Below the pieces are notes generated by a model, which saw nothing but the letters and a program-made list of their open reading frames with translations, made no database searches and was not told the origin of the DNA. From positions 7,867,066 through 7,931,065 of the forward strand of contig JAPTYO010000059.1 of the NCBI GenBank assembly GCA_036873135.1: a stretch of 64,000 nucleotides of DNA, given 5' to 3'. How positions within the stretch are numbered: position 1 is the first letter of the stretch; every line of letters begins with the position of its first letter. Position numbers and translations under genes: made by a program. This DNA comes from Clarkia xantiana subsp. parviflora. Lineage: Eukaryota > Streptophyta > Magnoliopsida > Myrtales > Onagraceae. Below, piece by piece: positions 20,648-33,720 of this stretch.

Positions 20648-22101
20648 TTCAGACAATGCAGGCCCCGCCACATTCAATTCTCTAAAAACACCACATATTA
20701 TTATTATTCATTCATCAAACCACAATATTGCATTAATGAAAGCAGCTATACCCTACGCAACTACTACTCCTACATATATACTACAGTTCAAAAAATAATA
20801 ATAATTCAACTTTTCAAAACAATAAGGCAACGTCTTAAATTCAAATTTAGGCTGAGCTGACCAATGCATTATTTTATTTTTATCCATCCATATTTTCAAC
20901 TCCAGTCCAACGAGCCATTCACACCAGAAACAAGACGGATAGAAATTAGAAACCAAACCAGAGAGCTGAAATGAAATGTGAGGAAAGCTAGAGAGAGAGA
21001 GGGATGTCAACAAGAACAGTGTAGACAAGACGTGTAAGAATGAAAAAAAGAGAAGATGATTCAGATCTCGAGGAAGTAAATTTGGGTTTCACGTTTGTAC
21101 GGATTCCATAATTAATTTCTCTCAACATATATCTATATTCAATGCGTTAATTAAGCAGTGAAACACCACAAATCCCCATGCATTTTATATAATCACAGTG
21201 ATGATTATGTGGTGTTTTTAACTAATTAACCCAAGTGTTACTCCCTCTTTTGGAACAAAGCAAGCAGTCAAAACGACTTTGCGTTCGGGTCACCCAATCT
21301 AATCTCGGCACATCTAGTTAATTAGTAATAAAAAAATTATAGACTTCATTTTCTTATGCTAAGTCAAGATCTCTCGACCGTTATAAAAGAATAAAAAAAC
21401 TTAAAAAGGAAAAACAAAAAACATGAAGTTAATTATCAAGTTCACGGGTCTTGCTTGAATATCTCGGGTAGTTTGCCGAATATAAGAAGGTTTAGACTAT
21501 CCTTGTAAACGTAAAAACAAAAAGAGAATGAGAGAAAATATATAGATGGTGAATTTTAAGGAGCAAATTAAAGATGCAAGTTGAAAATGAGAAGTTACAG
21601 AAAGGTTACTTTTTCTGGCTTTTGAAGTTCCACAAAAAAAAAAAAAAAAACTTTTGGAGAAATTACTGAGAAACTCGGACCTCTTCATCTAGCTAAGGGT
21701 CATAAGATTTCAAGAAACGTTTACAGAAAATAATCATACATCTAAACAAGGAAGTGAACTCATAAACCCTGAACTGTTAGTTAGTCTAGTTGTAACTATC
21801 TAATTATAACCGTTGTGAAGAAGAGCAAACTATTATCAGGGACCAAACGATTCTTGCCCTAGAGAGAGAGAGAGAGATAGAGAGAGGTTACCCAGAACAA
21901 TGATGATGCAAGAGCGCTAGAGACATGATGATTTGGCTTCCACTAGCAGTAAACGGAGAAAATGGAGACAGAGAGAGAGATATGAGAGAACCTTGGAAGC
22001 TAAGCTAGGCTATATAAAAGATGGGTCCTTCAATTTTCTTACTCGTCTTGGTAAGCAATTTTTGAACTATGAAGAAAATAAGGTTTGGACTTACAATATT
22101 A
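20648..22101. other. Intergenic DNA between the NAB-domain and tRNA genes
   Basis: No protein gene recognised. It contains the likely promoter of the minus-strand NAB-domain gene on its left side, an A-run (about 21632-21650) and GA microsatellites near 20991-21000, 21861-21886 and 21970-21980. Confidence 0.5.
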
Positions 22102-22173
22102 TTCCGTTGCCGGGAATCGAACCCGGGTCTCCTGGGTGAAAGCCAGATATCCTAACCGCTGGACGACAACAGA
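22102..22173 (-). tRNA. trnE-UUC: tRNA-Glu (anticodon UUC)
   Basis: The minus strand folds as a standard tRNA: acceptor TCTGTTG with CAACGGA (one G-U pair at the third position), D-arm GTCCAGCGGTTAGGAT, anticodon stem CTGG/CCAG with loop CTTTCAC (anticodon TTC, complement at 22138-22140), and T-arm CCCGGGTTCGATTCCCGG with a perfect B box. The discriminator base is A. No intron. On the 5' side is the CAA motif that favours plant pol III initiation (AACAAGCA just before the gene) and an A/T-rich box. A TTTT terminator lies about 24 nt past the 3' end. It is the nuclear, cytosolic type. Confidence 0.96.
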
Positions 22174-24295
22174 TGCTTGTTAAAAATATAGATGATGATA
22201 GTATTAATCCAACTATTCAGAAATAATTGATCATTGAAATTTGATTTTCTTTTTTTTTTTTGCCATCAGTTATAAAACTATCCAAAAGTGTATACATTAT
22301 ATATCGTAAAAAAATATTTGGTGGAAAATTACTTCATTGCAGCATCAAACTATATTGCTCTAGCTTTTTGGCGAGTTATTTTTAGTTTTAATGATTGGAA
22401 CCGTATATGAAAAAATACAGTTGTTATTGAGTTAAATTCATTTTCCCATTATTTGTGATAGATGGAGAATCCAAGGACAGAGCTCAGTAAAGATTAATAT
22501 GACATTCTAATTTTAACTTAAAAAGTTTCTTTATTTCAATTTAGCTTTTAAAAAAGTCTTATATATTTGTCTAGCCTCCCAAATAGAAAAAAATATAATT
22601 TCATTATTTGTCCATAACCTAATTCTTATTCGATGACAATATAAACCCTATCACCCTGAACTAATAATAAATCAATTTTCTTTCACTATAAACATGGTAT
22701 ATCTTATGCAATGTCACTGGAGGAGTGAGTACGAGACACACCATATAATCCATATATTTATAATATATAATTGGTTATAACCACAATAACGATGATAATT
22801 AATCAAATTTTATAAAGTTTTACAAATTTATTGGTACACATAAATCATGAGTAATATTTTCTTATGTAATATTACTTTTATATATATGTGGGCATAGAAA
22901 AATTCTTCCTAAAATTCTTATTCAATCTTGAGAGAAGTTATAATTTTTAATATGTTACATAAAAATATTAATTAATTAATTAATAATTCACTAAAAATTT
23001 AAAAATAACATAAATTTACATTTACATATACTTAAATTTAAAAAAAATTCTACAAATCAATTGGTACACCTAAATCATAAGATAAATTTCTTTTGTGTAT
23101 GTAGACATTTTAAAATTCTTCATAAGCTTCATATTCTATATTCAGAGGATTCATATTTTTTTATATTCATAACAATATTAATTAATAATCTACTAAAATA
23201 ATAAAATAAAATTTACTAACGGTTCATTTTTTTTACTACTATCTTAATAGTAACATAATCTTAAATTTTTTTGGTAATATAATAAATTTAATTTTGGATA
23301 AATACTAATATATATTAAATATAAAAATAAAAATATTATATTATATATTTTTTTATTATTTTAATCACTCTCACTTTGTTCAAATTCTATTTCATTTACG
23401 TGTTAGTCACTTTACATTCCAACGATAAAAATTTGCAATTGCACCCTAACAAAGTTAACAAGTTGCAATAAAATATGAGGTAAAAATGAATAAAATAAAC
23501 ACATAAGAAAATATATTAAAAATACGAAGTATATATACATTTATTAACAATTCATATGAAATACCATTTAAACTATAAATATATTAATAAAAAAAAACTA
23601 CAGTATATAAGGTGTAGTTGATATATCGTTTTATGAATACAATTAGTATATAACTATATTTTGTTTCCTTGAATTATAAAAATAGGAGTATAAAAAATAT
23701 AAAGAGAAGAGAATAAGAAAAATGAACTCAAGTTTTTAAAATACATACAAATTTAAACACGTTTTTTTTATAAGATACTATCTATATATTATATTTATCT
23801 ATTTATATAATTTAATTTAATTTGGATATGTTTAATGTATGGTTGACATATAATCATTTGTACCACTTGATGTCAACATAAACTATTCTATTGGTTGGTC
23901 AATTTTTCAAGTTACAAATCACTAACTTAGCAAGAAGCTCTAGAATTGTACAAATGTGTATTATTGGTTTTCACCGAACAATTTTTTTTCCGCATACGTT
24001 TTTTAAAACCATAACTACATTCTCTCATCATATATTTTCAATTAAATAAAAAAAAATATATTTTGACAAAAAAATAAGCAGTTATGATTCCATGAAGTAT
24101 TGATTATACTTTTAACTATCAATTAAACGGATAAATTATTATAAAAACTGTGTATACGATATATAAAAAATCTACCAGATACTAAAAATATAATAATATA
24201 TAATTAACCATAATATTTAGTAAGTAAGTATTTTTTTTTTAAATATTTTGATGTTTTGTATTGAGTATACCTAAAAAATCGTAATATCATATGCG
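22174..24295. other. AT-rich intergenic DNA
   Basis: About 2.1 kb of very AT-rich sequence with many short A and T runs. No protein gene, RNA gene or paired terminal repeat was recognised. Unpaired, old element remnants cannot be excluded. Confidence 0.6.
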
Positions 24296-24300
24296 TAAAC

Positions 24301-24495
24301 TATTTTGGAATAAAATATATTAGAAATTAATATATTTTATTATATTCTGATTGAGTTATATTAGGAACATATATCTAATATCTTATCATTCTCTATTTCC
24401 TTATTATATTGTTATTAGATTTAGTAATGTATCTATATATAGGTACATGTACTCAACTCTAAACAATATCAATATACTATTCTCATTCTTCTATA
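24301..24495 (+). repeat. 5' LTR of the TRIM-like element
   Basis: Starts TATTTTGGAATAAAATA and ends TTCTTCTATA. A TATATATAGG box lies near 24433. The ends are not TG...CA. Confidence 0.85.
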
Positions 24496-25052
24496 ATCAG
24501 AGCATTTATTCCTCTAACTAGAATAATTTTCAAGTCGCCGCCCACACTCGCCGCTATCTAGGGGCGGTCAGCACCGCCGTCAGCTATGCAGATATCATGT
24601 CGGCCGCCCCCTGCCCCATTCTAATATTTTATTTTTATTTTTACTTATTTCTAATAAGACAATAAATTCTTGTTTCTGTTTTGACGAGTTTTGCGCTGAT
24701 CGCCTACTTTAGCGCCAATTGACGGTGCCACCACACCGATGGGGCCCTACAATCCTCATGTACGCCTCCATTCTTCTATGATGTTGTCGATTGGACCTCT
24801 CCGAGCTTCCACTTTTTCCGACTGGACCTCTGTGGGCTTCCATCATTGCGGCTGGACATCTCCGGGCTACCGCCGTGCCGACTGGACATCTCTAGACTTT
24901 TGCTATTGGCGACTGGAAATCTCCAGGCTTCCGCCGTTTCCGACTGGATATCTCTGGGCGTCCGCCTATGACGACTGGAGTATTATGAAATTTAATGAAT
25001 TTTTTTGTATCAAGATCGGCATTCTTGTTAGAACGTTCGTTTTGCGGGGGCA

Positions 25053-25247
25053 TATTATGGAATAAAATACATTAGAAATTAATATATTTTATTATATTCT
25101 GATTAAGTTATATAAGGAATAAATATATTTCTAATATCTTATCATTATCTCTTTCCTTATTATACTGTTATTGAGTTTAGTCGTGTATCTATATATAGAT
25201 AATGTACTCAACTCTAAACAAGATCAATCTATTCTCATTCTTCTATT
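25053..25247 (+). repeat. 3' LTR of the TRIM-like element
   Basis: Same length as the 5' copy, with scattered substitutions and small indels. It is followed by the second TAAAC. Confidence 0.85.
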
Positions 25248-25315
25248 TAAACCTATTAACTAAATATAGAACTTATGTTTACACACGTAAAGATATAACT
25301 ATATAAGGCTATATA

Positions 25316-25914
25316 TGTTAGATTACGGGGAGTAATCACTACGGATACTAAATCATGGTATAAGCTAGTAATCGAAATTACGCAGCGGAAGATTCGCACA
25401 TACCTCAAACGATGTCCGTAGTCCCAAGATCCTTCCTACAGGGAGTTCACGATCCTCCGGTCAGCACCCGTAGAGGTTCTGGTTAAGGAAGCCCTACGTG
25501 GTATGTTCTCCACAGAAAAGCCTCTGATAAATTCTTGGCAGGGGACAGATCTCTGGAGTGTTTGCTAGAAAACAAATTGGCACACCCTTCGGTAGGAGTA
25601 GTTCGGCCGAAACCCTTGTGTGGGGTGTAGGGTTTTTCTCTCTAAAACACTCTAATGAGGAAATAGTGATTAATCCTAAATATCCCCTAACACCATGTAT
25701 TTATAGGAGGAGCAAAGTGGACAAAAATCCACTTTGCCCACTCCAATATTTCGGCCGACCACTATGCATAGGGGGGCCCCATTTTGGGCCTCTCATGTCA
25801 ATTGGGATTTGGGTCTAGCCCAATTACCCTAATGTGACATGTAACTAATTTCTTTAGGTAAACTATACATATTATGGGCTACCAATTACGGCGCCCCATC
25901 ACCATATGCTTACA
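25316..25914 (-). repeat. 3' LTR of copia element A
   Basis: 599 bp. Read on the minus strand it starts TGTAAGCATATGG and ends GTAATCTAACA, the same as the LTRs of D and of the same length. The polypurine tract GCGAGTGGGAGC sits just upstream (plus-strand right side, 25915-25926). A G-run interrupts this region at about 25926-25936. Confidence 0.9.
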
Positions 25915-27096
25915 GCTCCCACTCGCCGGAATGGGGGGGGGGGGTGCCTGTTAATGTATTGTCGTTCAAATCTGCATCAACATTTCACTCCTTCGATCTG
26001 GTCCTTGCTTCCGAACAGTTCATACGAGATTTGCCGTGCGACCGGCGGATACGACGGGCATCGTGCTACTCATCTGTTAGGAGTATGGTAGCGCCCGCAG
26101 AACGTTGATTCCCTTTTCTTTAATCAACTTGAAATAAAAAATATTTATATATTACCGCGTTGTATCCTAGGTCAACTGATAATTCTCCTTCTGCCTAGCT
26201 TCCACATAAGAACACTTCTCCAAAGCATCCGTACAAGTATTCACAACCTTAAACTAATATCTGGTTGGTGGCCACTTCGTGAATACAAGAGTTGGTGAAT
26301 TACAGGTGAACTTGACCATCCCCATTGCTCATATCCTAAGTCAAACCTAACCGGTTTCCAAAGACGTGGTCACTAGGCCTTTTTGTTTAGCACTACGCTC
26401 GTACGCCGGGAAGCGAACATTGAGCCTGACCTTAGATATGAGTTCTGAGTCCATGAGGATACTTTAGGTGCCTCTTCATAAGGCTCATGGGATCAATCAC
26501 ACGCTCGATGTGAAGAAGTTTGCGCCCGCCAGAATCACGAGGATTCCTTCCTAGCACAACTGAGCAGTTACCCCGTGGTCGAACGTGGCACACGTAGTAT
26601 GAAGCACGCGTTGATAGCATACCTGAACTTTTTGGGTTGACAGGAAAGAGATATGTCAATCATGCTATCCAGATTCTCATCGGGCCCAGAATGTGGTATA
26701 ATGACGAACGAAGTTCATCACGGCGATATGCAAAACGAAGATCATGTCGAGTTACTTCAAAACTAGATAATCGTTTTACTTAATCAGGTTTATCCCCCTG
26801 ACTCTTAGCCAGTCTAGCTTGGTAGAGGCCTCCCTCCACCGCAAGACTACCGTACCCGTGTGACTAGGTAAGGCCCACATTCGACATAGTTTGGTAGAGG
26901 ATTGCATCCTCTTACGATTTAATTTATAGACCGTAAATCTGATGTAATCAAAACACTATGACGTCGATTAATCATAAACTCAGTTGCAATTTTTTCGCTT
27001 ACAAAATGTAACTTTCTAATATCAAAATGTTATCACAGATACATGTCATTTCTAAACCCTACGCAATCCAAGCTGTTTTACGTGGTTTTCAAATAT

Positions 27097-28470
27097 CTAC
27101 ATGCGTAGTGGTTTAGTTAATGGGTCCGCAATCATATTATCAGTAGACAAGTATTCCATAGTGATTATATTGTATTCTACCATAGATTTAGCATAGAAAT
27201 ATTTCACATCAATGTGTTTAGTCCTACTATGGTACTTCGGATTCTTAACGGCCGCAATGGCTGCTTGACTGTCAGAGAAGACCTTCACAGGTTTATTCCC
27301 GACATTGTCACCAAGCAGTGCAGTTAGAAGCCTTTTCAGCCAGATCGCTTCTTGTGAATTCTTAGAGAGAGCTACAAATTCCGAGTCCATCGTGGACAAC
27401 GCGACACAGGTTTGCTTCTTGCTCGTCCATGAAATGGCGGCATTAGCGAGGAACACTCCCCCCGTGGTGGACTTACGATCATCCGGATCACCACTATGGT
27501 CGGCGTCACTGTAACCGGTCAATTCTAACTTCTTGCCCTCATATCACAGTGCATAGTCGGCAGTACCTTTCAGATAACGAATTATTCATTTTACAGCCTT
27601 TAAATGTTGATAGCCAGGATCTGATTGTAAATGTGCTACTAGGCCCATGGCTTAACAGATATCCGGATGGGTGCATTGCATGGCGTACATCAAACTACCG
27701 ACCATGCTTAAATACTCCGCACTCTTCATCTGTTCACGCTCTGCCAGGTTCTTGGGGCCGTCACGTTTTGACAGTGCGCACCCAAACACCACCGGCGTAT
27801 CCACGGGTTTGGCATCCTGTAATCTGAATCTTTTCAACAGTTTGTTGATATAAGCTTCTTGAGATAGACACAATTTCCGGGTAGCTCGATCTCTAGCATT
27901 TTAATGCCTAAGATATACGTGGCCTCTCCCATGTCTTTCATCTCAAATACAGATGCCAACCAGGACTTTGACTTGTTCATAAAACTCACGTCGTTTGCGG
28001 CAATGAGTATGTCGTCCACGTATAAGGTTAATATGACATACTTAGACTTGGAGGTCTTATAATACACGCACGAATCCTCGTGAATATTCACAAATCTGTT
28101 TCCTACGATTTCCTCGTGGAATCCGCGGTACCATTGCCAAGACGACTGTTTAAGACCGTAAATGGACCTTTGGACTTTAGAAACTTTACGTTCTTTACCA
28201 GGTGTAATGAAACCCTCTGGTTGCGCCATGTAGATCTCTTCCTCCATGTTTCCGAGGAGGAATGCGGCCTTAATACTCATTTGGTGAGGTTCGAAATCGA
28301 GACCTGCGACCAGGACCATAAATGGCCCTTACCGTGTTTTTACGCACAGTTGGTGAGTATGTTTCGTCAAAGTCCACTCCGTGAAGTTGGGTACAGCCTT
28401 TCGCAATAAGTCGAGCTTTGCTTCGCTCAACCTTTTCCATCAGTGGTGAGCCTTCTTTCAGGACTCACCG
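27097..28470 (-). pseudogene. Copia A reverse transcriptase and RNase H, broken
   Basis: Read right to left. RT blocks: ARLIAKGCTQLHGVDFDETY (about 28440-28380), SIKAAFLLGNMEEEIY, RSIYGLKQSSWQWYRGFHEE, catalytic YVDDILIAAND (about 28030), MKDMGEATYILGIK. Then, after a frameshift near 27890, SQEAYINKLLKRFRLQDAKP. RNase H: GYSDADHSGDPDDRKSTTGG (first catalytic Asp), SKKQTCVALSTMDSEFVALS (catalytic Glu), SDSQAAIAAVKN (third Asp) and HIDVKYFYAK, ending DPLTKPLRM. There are breaks near 28320, 27890, 27650 and 27560. The YVDD box is intact, so decay came from frameshifts and stops. Confidence 0.88.
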
Positions 28471-30661
28471 TATCATTATGCCCCTGTGGTTAGCAGGTAA
28501 ATCAAATACAGACTATAATAGCTTTTATTTAGGCGATCTCTCTCATTTATTATTTTCCTTCATTTCTCCATTTGAGGTCTTTCCAATGCAGGCCAACAGT
28601 TGTTAGAGTGAGGTCATCACCCTTCTAGATGGGATACTTCTTTGGAGAAGTTCGATGCCTTTGACTTTCGTATAGGCTTGTTTATCCTGTCTTTGAGTCT
28701 TAACGTCTCTCCCACTCGGAATAATGCCTCTTATCGGAGCATTTCTTCCAATTGGGATCAATTCTCCCACTCGAAATAACGCTTCTTATCGGAGCATCAC
28801 TTCTATTGGGTACAAGAGAAGTGCTTGAACCATAACCAACAACTTTCCTTGGACGACTTCTCGGTCTCGTAGTTTTACTTCCAAGATGAATTCCTTGATC
28901 ACTAGGATCTGGAACCAAGTTTGTCGGATCACTCCCACTGGGAACAATGGGTAGTATAGGTAGTTGTGGCAATCCTTGTTCAGCATTACAATAATCAGGT
29001 TCAACTTGATTCGTCCAAACAGCAACAGTGATTACATGTGGTAGGTGTTTATTCCTCCCACTGGATTTATTATGAAAATGTTCCCATTATCATTTAACAT
29101 GTTATTCACTTGAGTTGCTGGTTCAAATCTCTCCCACTCGAAATAAGTGGGACCTGATATCTGTAATATCTTGCTCCTGATTTGATCAAGACTCATTATT
29201 CTGAAAAACTGTCAATGCATCGGAAAATTCGTCCTCAAGTATGTAATGTCTCATGTTCGACCACGACACCATTTTACCAAGTTGTAAACAGGTATTTTCT
29301 AAGAGTAATTAACGTACTCTTGTCATAAATACGTGTTTAATGCGCATTTTAATGTCGCATGATGATATGATTTAACTCATATCATCCTTTAGCTTCTAAT
29401 GGCGGCATGTCTTACCGATTCATTGGAACACAGTTTACATACATGTGAGTCATATTCTTTCATCCCATTGGGAACGATTGATAGATTGACTCTAACATTA
29501 TGTTTCTCAACTGTGTCTATTGAAGTGTGTGTCACTTGATTTGAATGCCCAGCCTGACTTATCGTTCAAGGCGTCTGGAAGGAAAAACGTTTAACCGACT
29601 TCATCCTTCTTCGTTTGCAAACTTATCTCAGAGATTTTATCACATCTCCGAACTGAGCATCTTGGGTTTTCACCCTATGCGTCAGTTGATACTTTTACAA
29701 GGTCGTGGTAGCTTCGAAGCCTACTTCGTACCGATGTAAATGGTATCAATAAGTTGTTTCCAAGGGAATGCAAACAAAAATTCAGCACATCATCATTCAG
29801 ACACTTCATCTTTAAATTCATATTTTGAAACGATGTGTTCCGTCTATCGAGGTCCACTTGCACATAGCGCTATTCATCTTAGTTTTAATCCTAGGTTGAA
29901 TCGTTTCATTTCTGAATTTAATTCAATTTAATCCAATCGGTTTCGCACATGATCAACATTACAGATTATTTCATTCAATGGAGTACTAACAATTAAGAAA
30001 TACTAAATCTTTCGATCTAGCTACGCAATCGATGTGTATGTTCAGTTCAGTTGTCCCGACTGAGATGACAGAGTACATGAATCGTTTCGTTTTATTCGAC
30101 CACTTTTACCTGGCCGAAAAGTTGGTTCCAAACCCTTGGGTTTGAATTTTCATTTTGGATCGTCCCCTTTCACCTGGCCGTTAAATAGATAAGAAAATTG
30201 TGCTTCGAATCGAGCTACAATTACTTTATTCAATAACTCCAAATCTCGAAATAACCAAAATTTTAGTAATTAAAACGAACAATGATTGATATATGACAAT
30301 GGTATGGTTCTTGATCCGAAAACCGCATATTTAATCTATGCTAGTCGTGCATATAGTCGAGAACTTTGAGTTGGACACTATATATGAGTAGATTCACGAG
30401 TGAATCACATCAAATGATTTGTGTCTGTATAAAACATTTCACAGCTTTATACTCATGATATACGAGGCGTACTAGGGACGCACTTTATCAACGAGGTTTA
30501 AACCTCCGTATTATCGTATAGGACATATTCAGTCCGGTTCTCTCCTTGCTATGCGGACCATGGTTGACTTCTTTCGAGCTCAGTATGGTGAGCAGATAAG
30601 GTTTCCCTTTTACTGCCGTGGTTACCGTACTTGATCAGGCTCAAGGTTATTGAGTCTTGGC
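28471..30661 (-). other. Copia A interior upstream of RT, including the serine/proline linker
   Basis: The minus strand at 28972-28700 gives the linker normally found between integrase and RT (LVPDPSDQGIHLGSK, VPNRSDAPIRSVISSGR). Beyond this, sequence homologous to D and B continues to 30661, with no long frame and no recognisable integrase or gag. Confidence 0.6.
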
Positions 30662-31262
30662 TGTTAGCATATAGTGACGTAGCGCCGTAACTGGTAGCCC
30701 GTTAATATATGTGGTTACCTAAGAAAATTAGGTAAATGTCACATTAGGGCTAATTGTGCCAGACCCAATTCCCATGTGACATGGGAGACCCAAAATTGGG
30801 TCTCCCACCCACATAGCATAGTCGGCTGAAACCCTAATAGTAGGGAGGAGGATTTTCTCCTCCTCCCACTATATAAGGAGGTCTTGGGGTCACTCCCAAA
30901 ACACACATTGATCACAACTCCTCCTAAGTTGTGATTTGAGAGAAATCCCTTTCTCTCTACAATCATATTTTGACCGGCCCTCTAACACCACCATTGGTGT
31001 GCCAAATTGCTTCCGAGCATTCAGTCCGAGGTTTTGTCCCCGTTGAAGAATCGATCAGAGGATTTGCTGTGGAGCTTATACCGCGTAGGACTTCTTCTCA
31101 CGAAGAACTTGTACGGGTTCCGATCGGAGGATTAGAACTCCCTCCACAATGTTCTTGGGCAGGAAAGCTATTGAGGTATGTGTACATTATTCCGCTGCGT
31201 AATTAGATTACTTACTAGTACACGTTTAGCATTCTGTAGTATTACGTCCCCGTAATCCAACA
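30662..31262 (+). repeat. 5' LTR of copia B
   Basis: TG...CA ends. TATATAAGG near 30871 is the probable TATA box, followed by a CACTCCCAAAACACAC leader. Confidence 0.92.
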
Positions 31263-31275
31263 GTGGTATCAGAGC
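31263..31275 (+). promoter_or_regulatory. Primer binding site of copia B
   Basis: GTGGTATCAGAGC, one base after the LTR; complementary to the 3' end of initiator tRNA-Met. Confidence 0.9.
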
Positions 31276-31536
31276 TACTGTTAGGAGTTCTAGAAATTTT
31301 GATAAACTGATGTTCTCGAAAATTTTATAAAAACCGAAATTTTTGTGATGGACACCATGAGTAATCCGAAATTTTTAAACAAATTTCATACATTTGATCT
31401 TTAAAAACTTAAAATTTTCGGAATTTTCATGCTTTTATAGATCAAAACCGAAAATTCTTGCTTAAATTTAAGTTTGATGTTCAGGATCTTCAAGAACATG
31501 ACGAGTTTTATCAAGAACACTTTTTGGATTCATGAT

Positions 31537-32297
31537 TGTTGCGTCCTGGATGAACTAGGTCGTGGGGACGCGTCTGTTCGTATGGTTGTGCGGGTTTTCG
31601 GGCTGTAACCCTTCGTCTGAAAGAGGTTTGTGCCACTGACGAGTGTTCGGTTGATCCCGGAAAGGTCTGTGTCTCGAAGCGCAGTTGTTTCTCAAGGGGA
31701 CGTCTGAGTCTCGGAAGGTGGTGATCTGTGCACAAATCCGGATGTCTGGGCGACGATTCCTACACAAAGGACCGGTGCTAGCACGGAGAGGGGGGGTGGT
31801 GCTAGCGGAGCCCTCTCCGAAGCTTAAGTCACTATAGGGCTAAAAGAGTAATTCTAGAGAGAGAAAATATTTCTAGAGAGAAGTCAGAGCTCAAAATACC
31901 AAAGTTGGGCAAATGAGAGGATGTGTGAAAATGGGTGGCCAAGGTCTCCTAATTTATAGGCTTCCTTGAGACCGGACCCGGTTTTAAAGCGGTTTGATGA
32001 CGGTCTAAAAGCAAGCGGTAACCGTCATCATCATTGGTAATATGCGAACTTGACTTCTCTTCATGTAACGGTAATCGCGCAATACCCGCAGTGCAATCCG
32101 GACCTCGTCGAATTTGGGCAATTCGGCGAGGTCCGGATTGTTTTACGCAATCCGGAGGTCCGGTCCGGATGTGCGTAAATGCACTTCCGGACCGTTTTTA
32201 CCCCTTGGGAGACGTTTTTCAAGTTGTGATGTGATTTTCGGCGTGTTTGCGAGGCCCGAAATGTAAATACGAACCCGAAGTGGACACATATCCATCA
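31537..32297 (-). repeat. 3' LTR of gypsy G
   Basis: 761 bp. On the minus strand it starts TGATGGATATG and ends GACGCAACA. It contains an inverted repeat around CCGGACCTCG / CGAGGTCCGG (about 32098-32140). It lacks a 75-bp block present in the 5' LTR. Confidence 0.93.
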
Positions 32298-33717
32298 CTT
32301 GCCCCCGAGTCAAGTAACGGTTTAAAACCTTTCTTGACTCTATTTTTAAGTTAGGATACGCATCCAATTTGAGCTTGACGCTAACCTCCCGGTTTTGATC
32401 ATCGGTTGAACGTAGAAGTCTTGATTTCATCCGTCCTTTGATTTTCCGACCGAATGACTTGATTTCCTGTCATCACGGTTAGTGCCATAGAGAATGCGCG
32501 TATGTAGCATGCAAGTAGGGTTACCGTTAGGGATATAGGCAATTAGTAATATGTCATGCGGACATGCTTTCATCAACATATATGTACAAGTAACGGTTAT
32601 GGCAAGGTCGTAATTACGCGATGCAAGAAATATAATCCGTAAGTTCCTAAAACGACTTAGCGACTATCAAATCATGCATCATGCGATATGAAAACATACG
32701 CGTAGAATGACGGGTTTGATACGTGCAATCAAAGTAATCACGTACGTAGGAGTAGATATTTAGAAGAGAGGGTGGAGTATACCGTAAGTGTTTAGGCGTG
32801 AGTGTAGATGAGTTACTCCTTTAATCCTTATCACCAAGACATCTTTTGGGATATGTAATTACACAAATCCCCAATCATTCCTCCAGCACTTTGGGAATTC
32901 ATTATTCCATCTTCTTTGCAGGTAATCCTTTCATCATTTCCAGAAATTGTTTGTGTGTTCATAGTTTCTTCACCGTCGTAAAACTTAGACGTATCCCGAA
33001 AGTTTCGTGGTTGATCCTTGACTTGTTTTCAGAAATTGACACCACCAATCGACTCAGATTGTCACGAGGATTCCAGTGCCGCCTTCGGAATCGCCAGGAG
33101 ACGCCGGACGCGCCCTCACGCGCCGCCGCGTGAGATTCGCCTTGCCGGCGCGTGTAACCCACGCGCCGCCTCCGTTCGTCGCGGTCCTTACCTTTCTGAA
33201 ATCGTCTCGACGAGGGAGTCCATTGTGATACTTTTCGTCACGTTTTGAGGTAATCTGGAAATTCGATTTTACAGGACAACTTCGACTTGATTTCGAATGT
33301 CGCCGAATTGTTGTTCATTTGAGCTATTTGTCGTTGTTGTCGTATGGGACTGCTTATTGGTGTTTGAATTTCGAATAATTGATGATTGGTTGTCGTTACT
33401 ATTGCCGTTAGTTCATGCTTTAGGCGATTTTTCACTTCCGTGGATAGTTGAAGTAGAATTCCCCGATTGGACATATTGCCCCCGTGTCTTTGTGTAGAGG
33501 CTTTTGGCCGGTATGCATTATTTTTTCCCCTTGATGTGTTCGTTGGTTGATGGGAATTGCCAAACGTCCTTAGGAGTAGCCGTTTGTTGCCTTTGAAGCA
33601 TTAGGAAAATATTTTCCTTAGGTATCATCGTATTTGATCCTCGTGGTTCGTCCCGTTAGATTTACCGTTCGCATGATAGTCTCTTAAGACGTTAGTCCCT
33701 TTTATTGTACGTATCAA
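32298..33717. other. Gypsy G spacer between the 3' LTR and the antisense gene
   Basis: Begins with the polypurine tract (minus strand TGACTCGGGGGCAAG). The rest is non-coding in my reading. It lies upstream of the plus-strand accessory gene and so would hold that gene's promoter and 5' leader. TTGCAG at 34033-34038 could close a leader intron. Confidence 0.5.
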
Positions 33718-33720
33718 CTT

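Larger units (their letters stand above)
24301..25247 (+). mobile_element. TRIM-like miniature LTR retrotransposon (947 bp)
   Basis: Two 195-bp LTRs (24301-24495 and 25053-25247) flank a 557-bp interior. The 5-bp target duplication TAAAC is present on both sides (24296-24300 and 25248-25252). A partial primer site, ATCAGAGC, touches the 5' LTR and a polypurine tract GCGGGGGCA precedes the 3' LTR. There is no coding capacity; an open frame across the interior comes from degenerate repeats of a GACTGGACATCTC unit (about 24785-24980). The LTRs have clearly more differences than those of the 4377-6641 element, so it is older. Confidence 0.9.

Noticed and set aside
24739..25065. 108-codon frame in the TRIM-like element
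   Set aside because: Follows the internal GACTGGACATCTC repeats and runs into the LTR.
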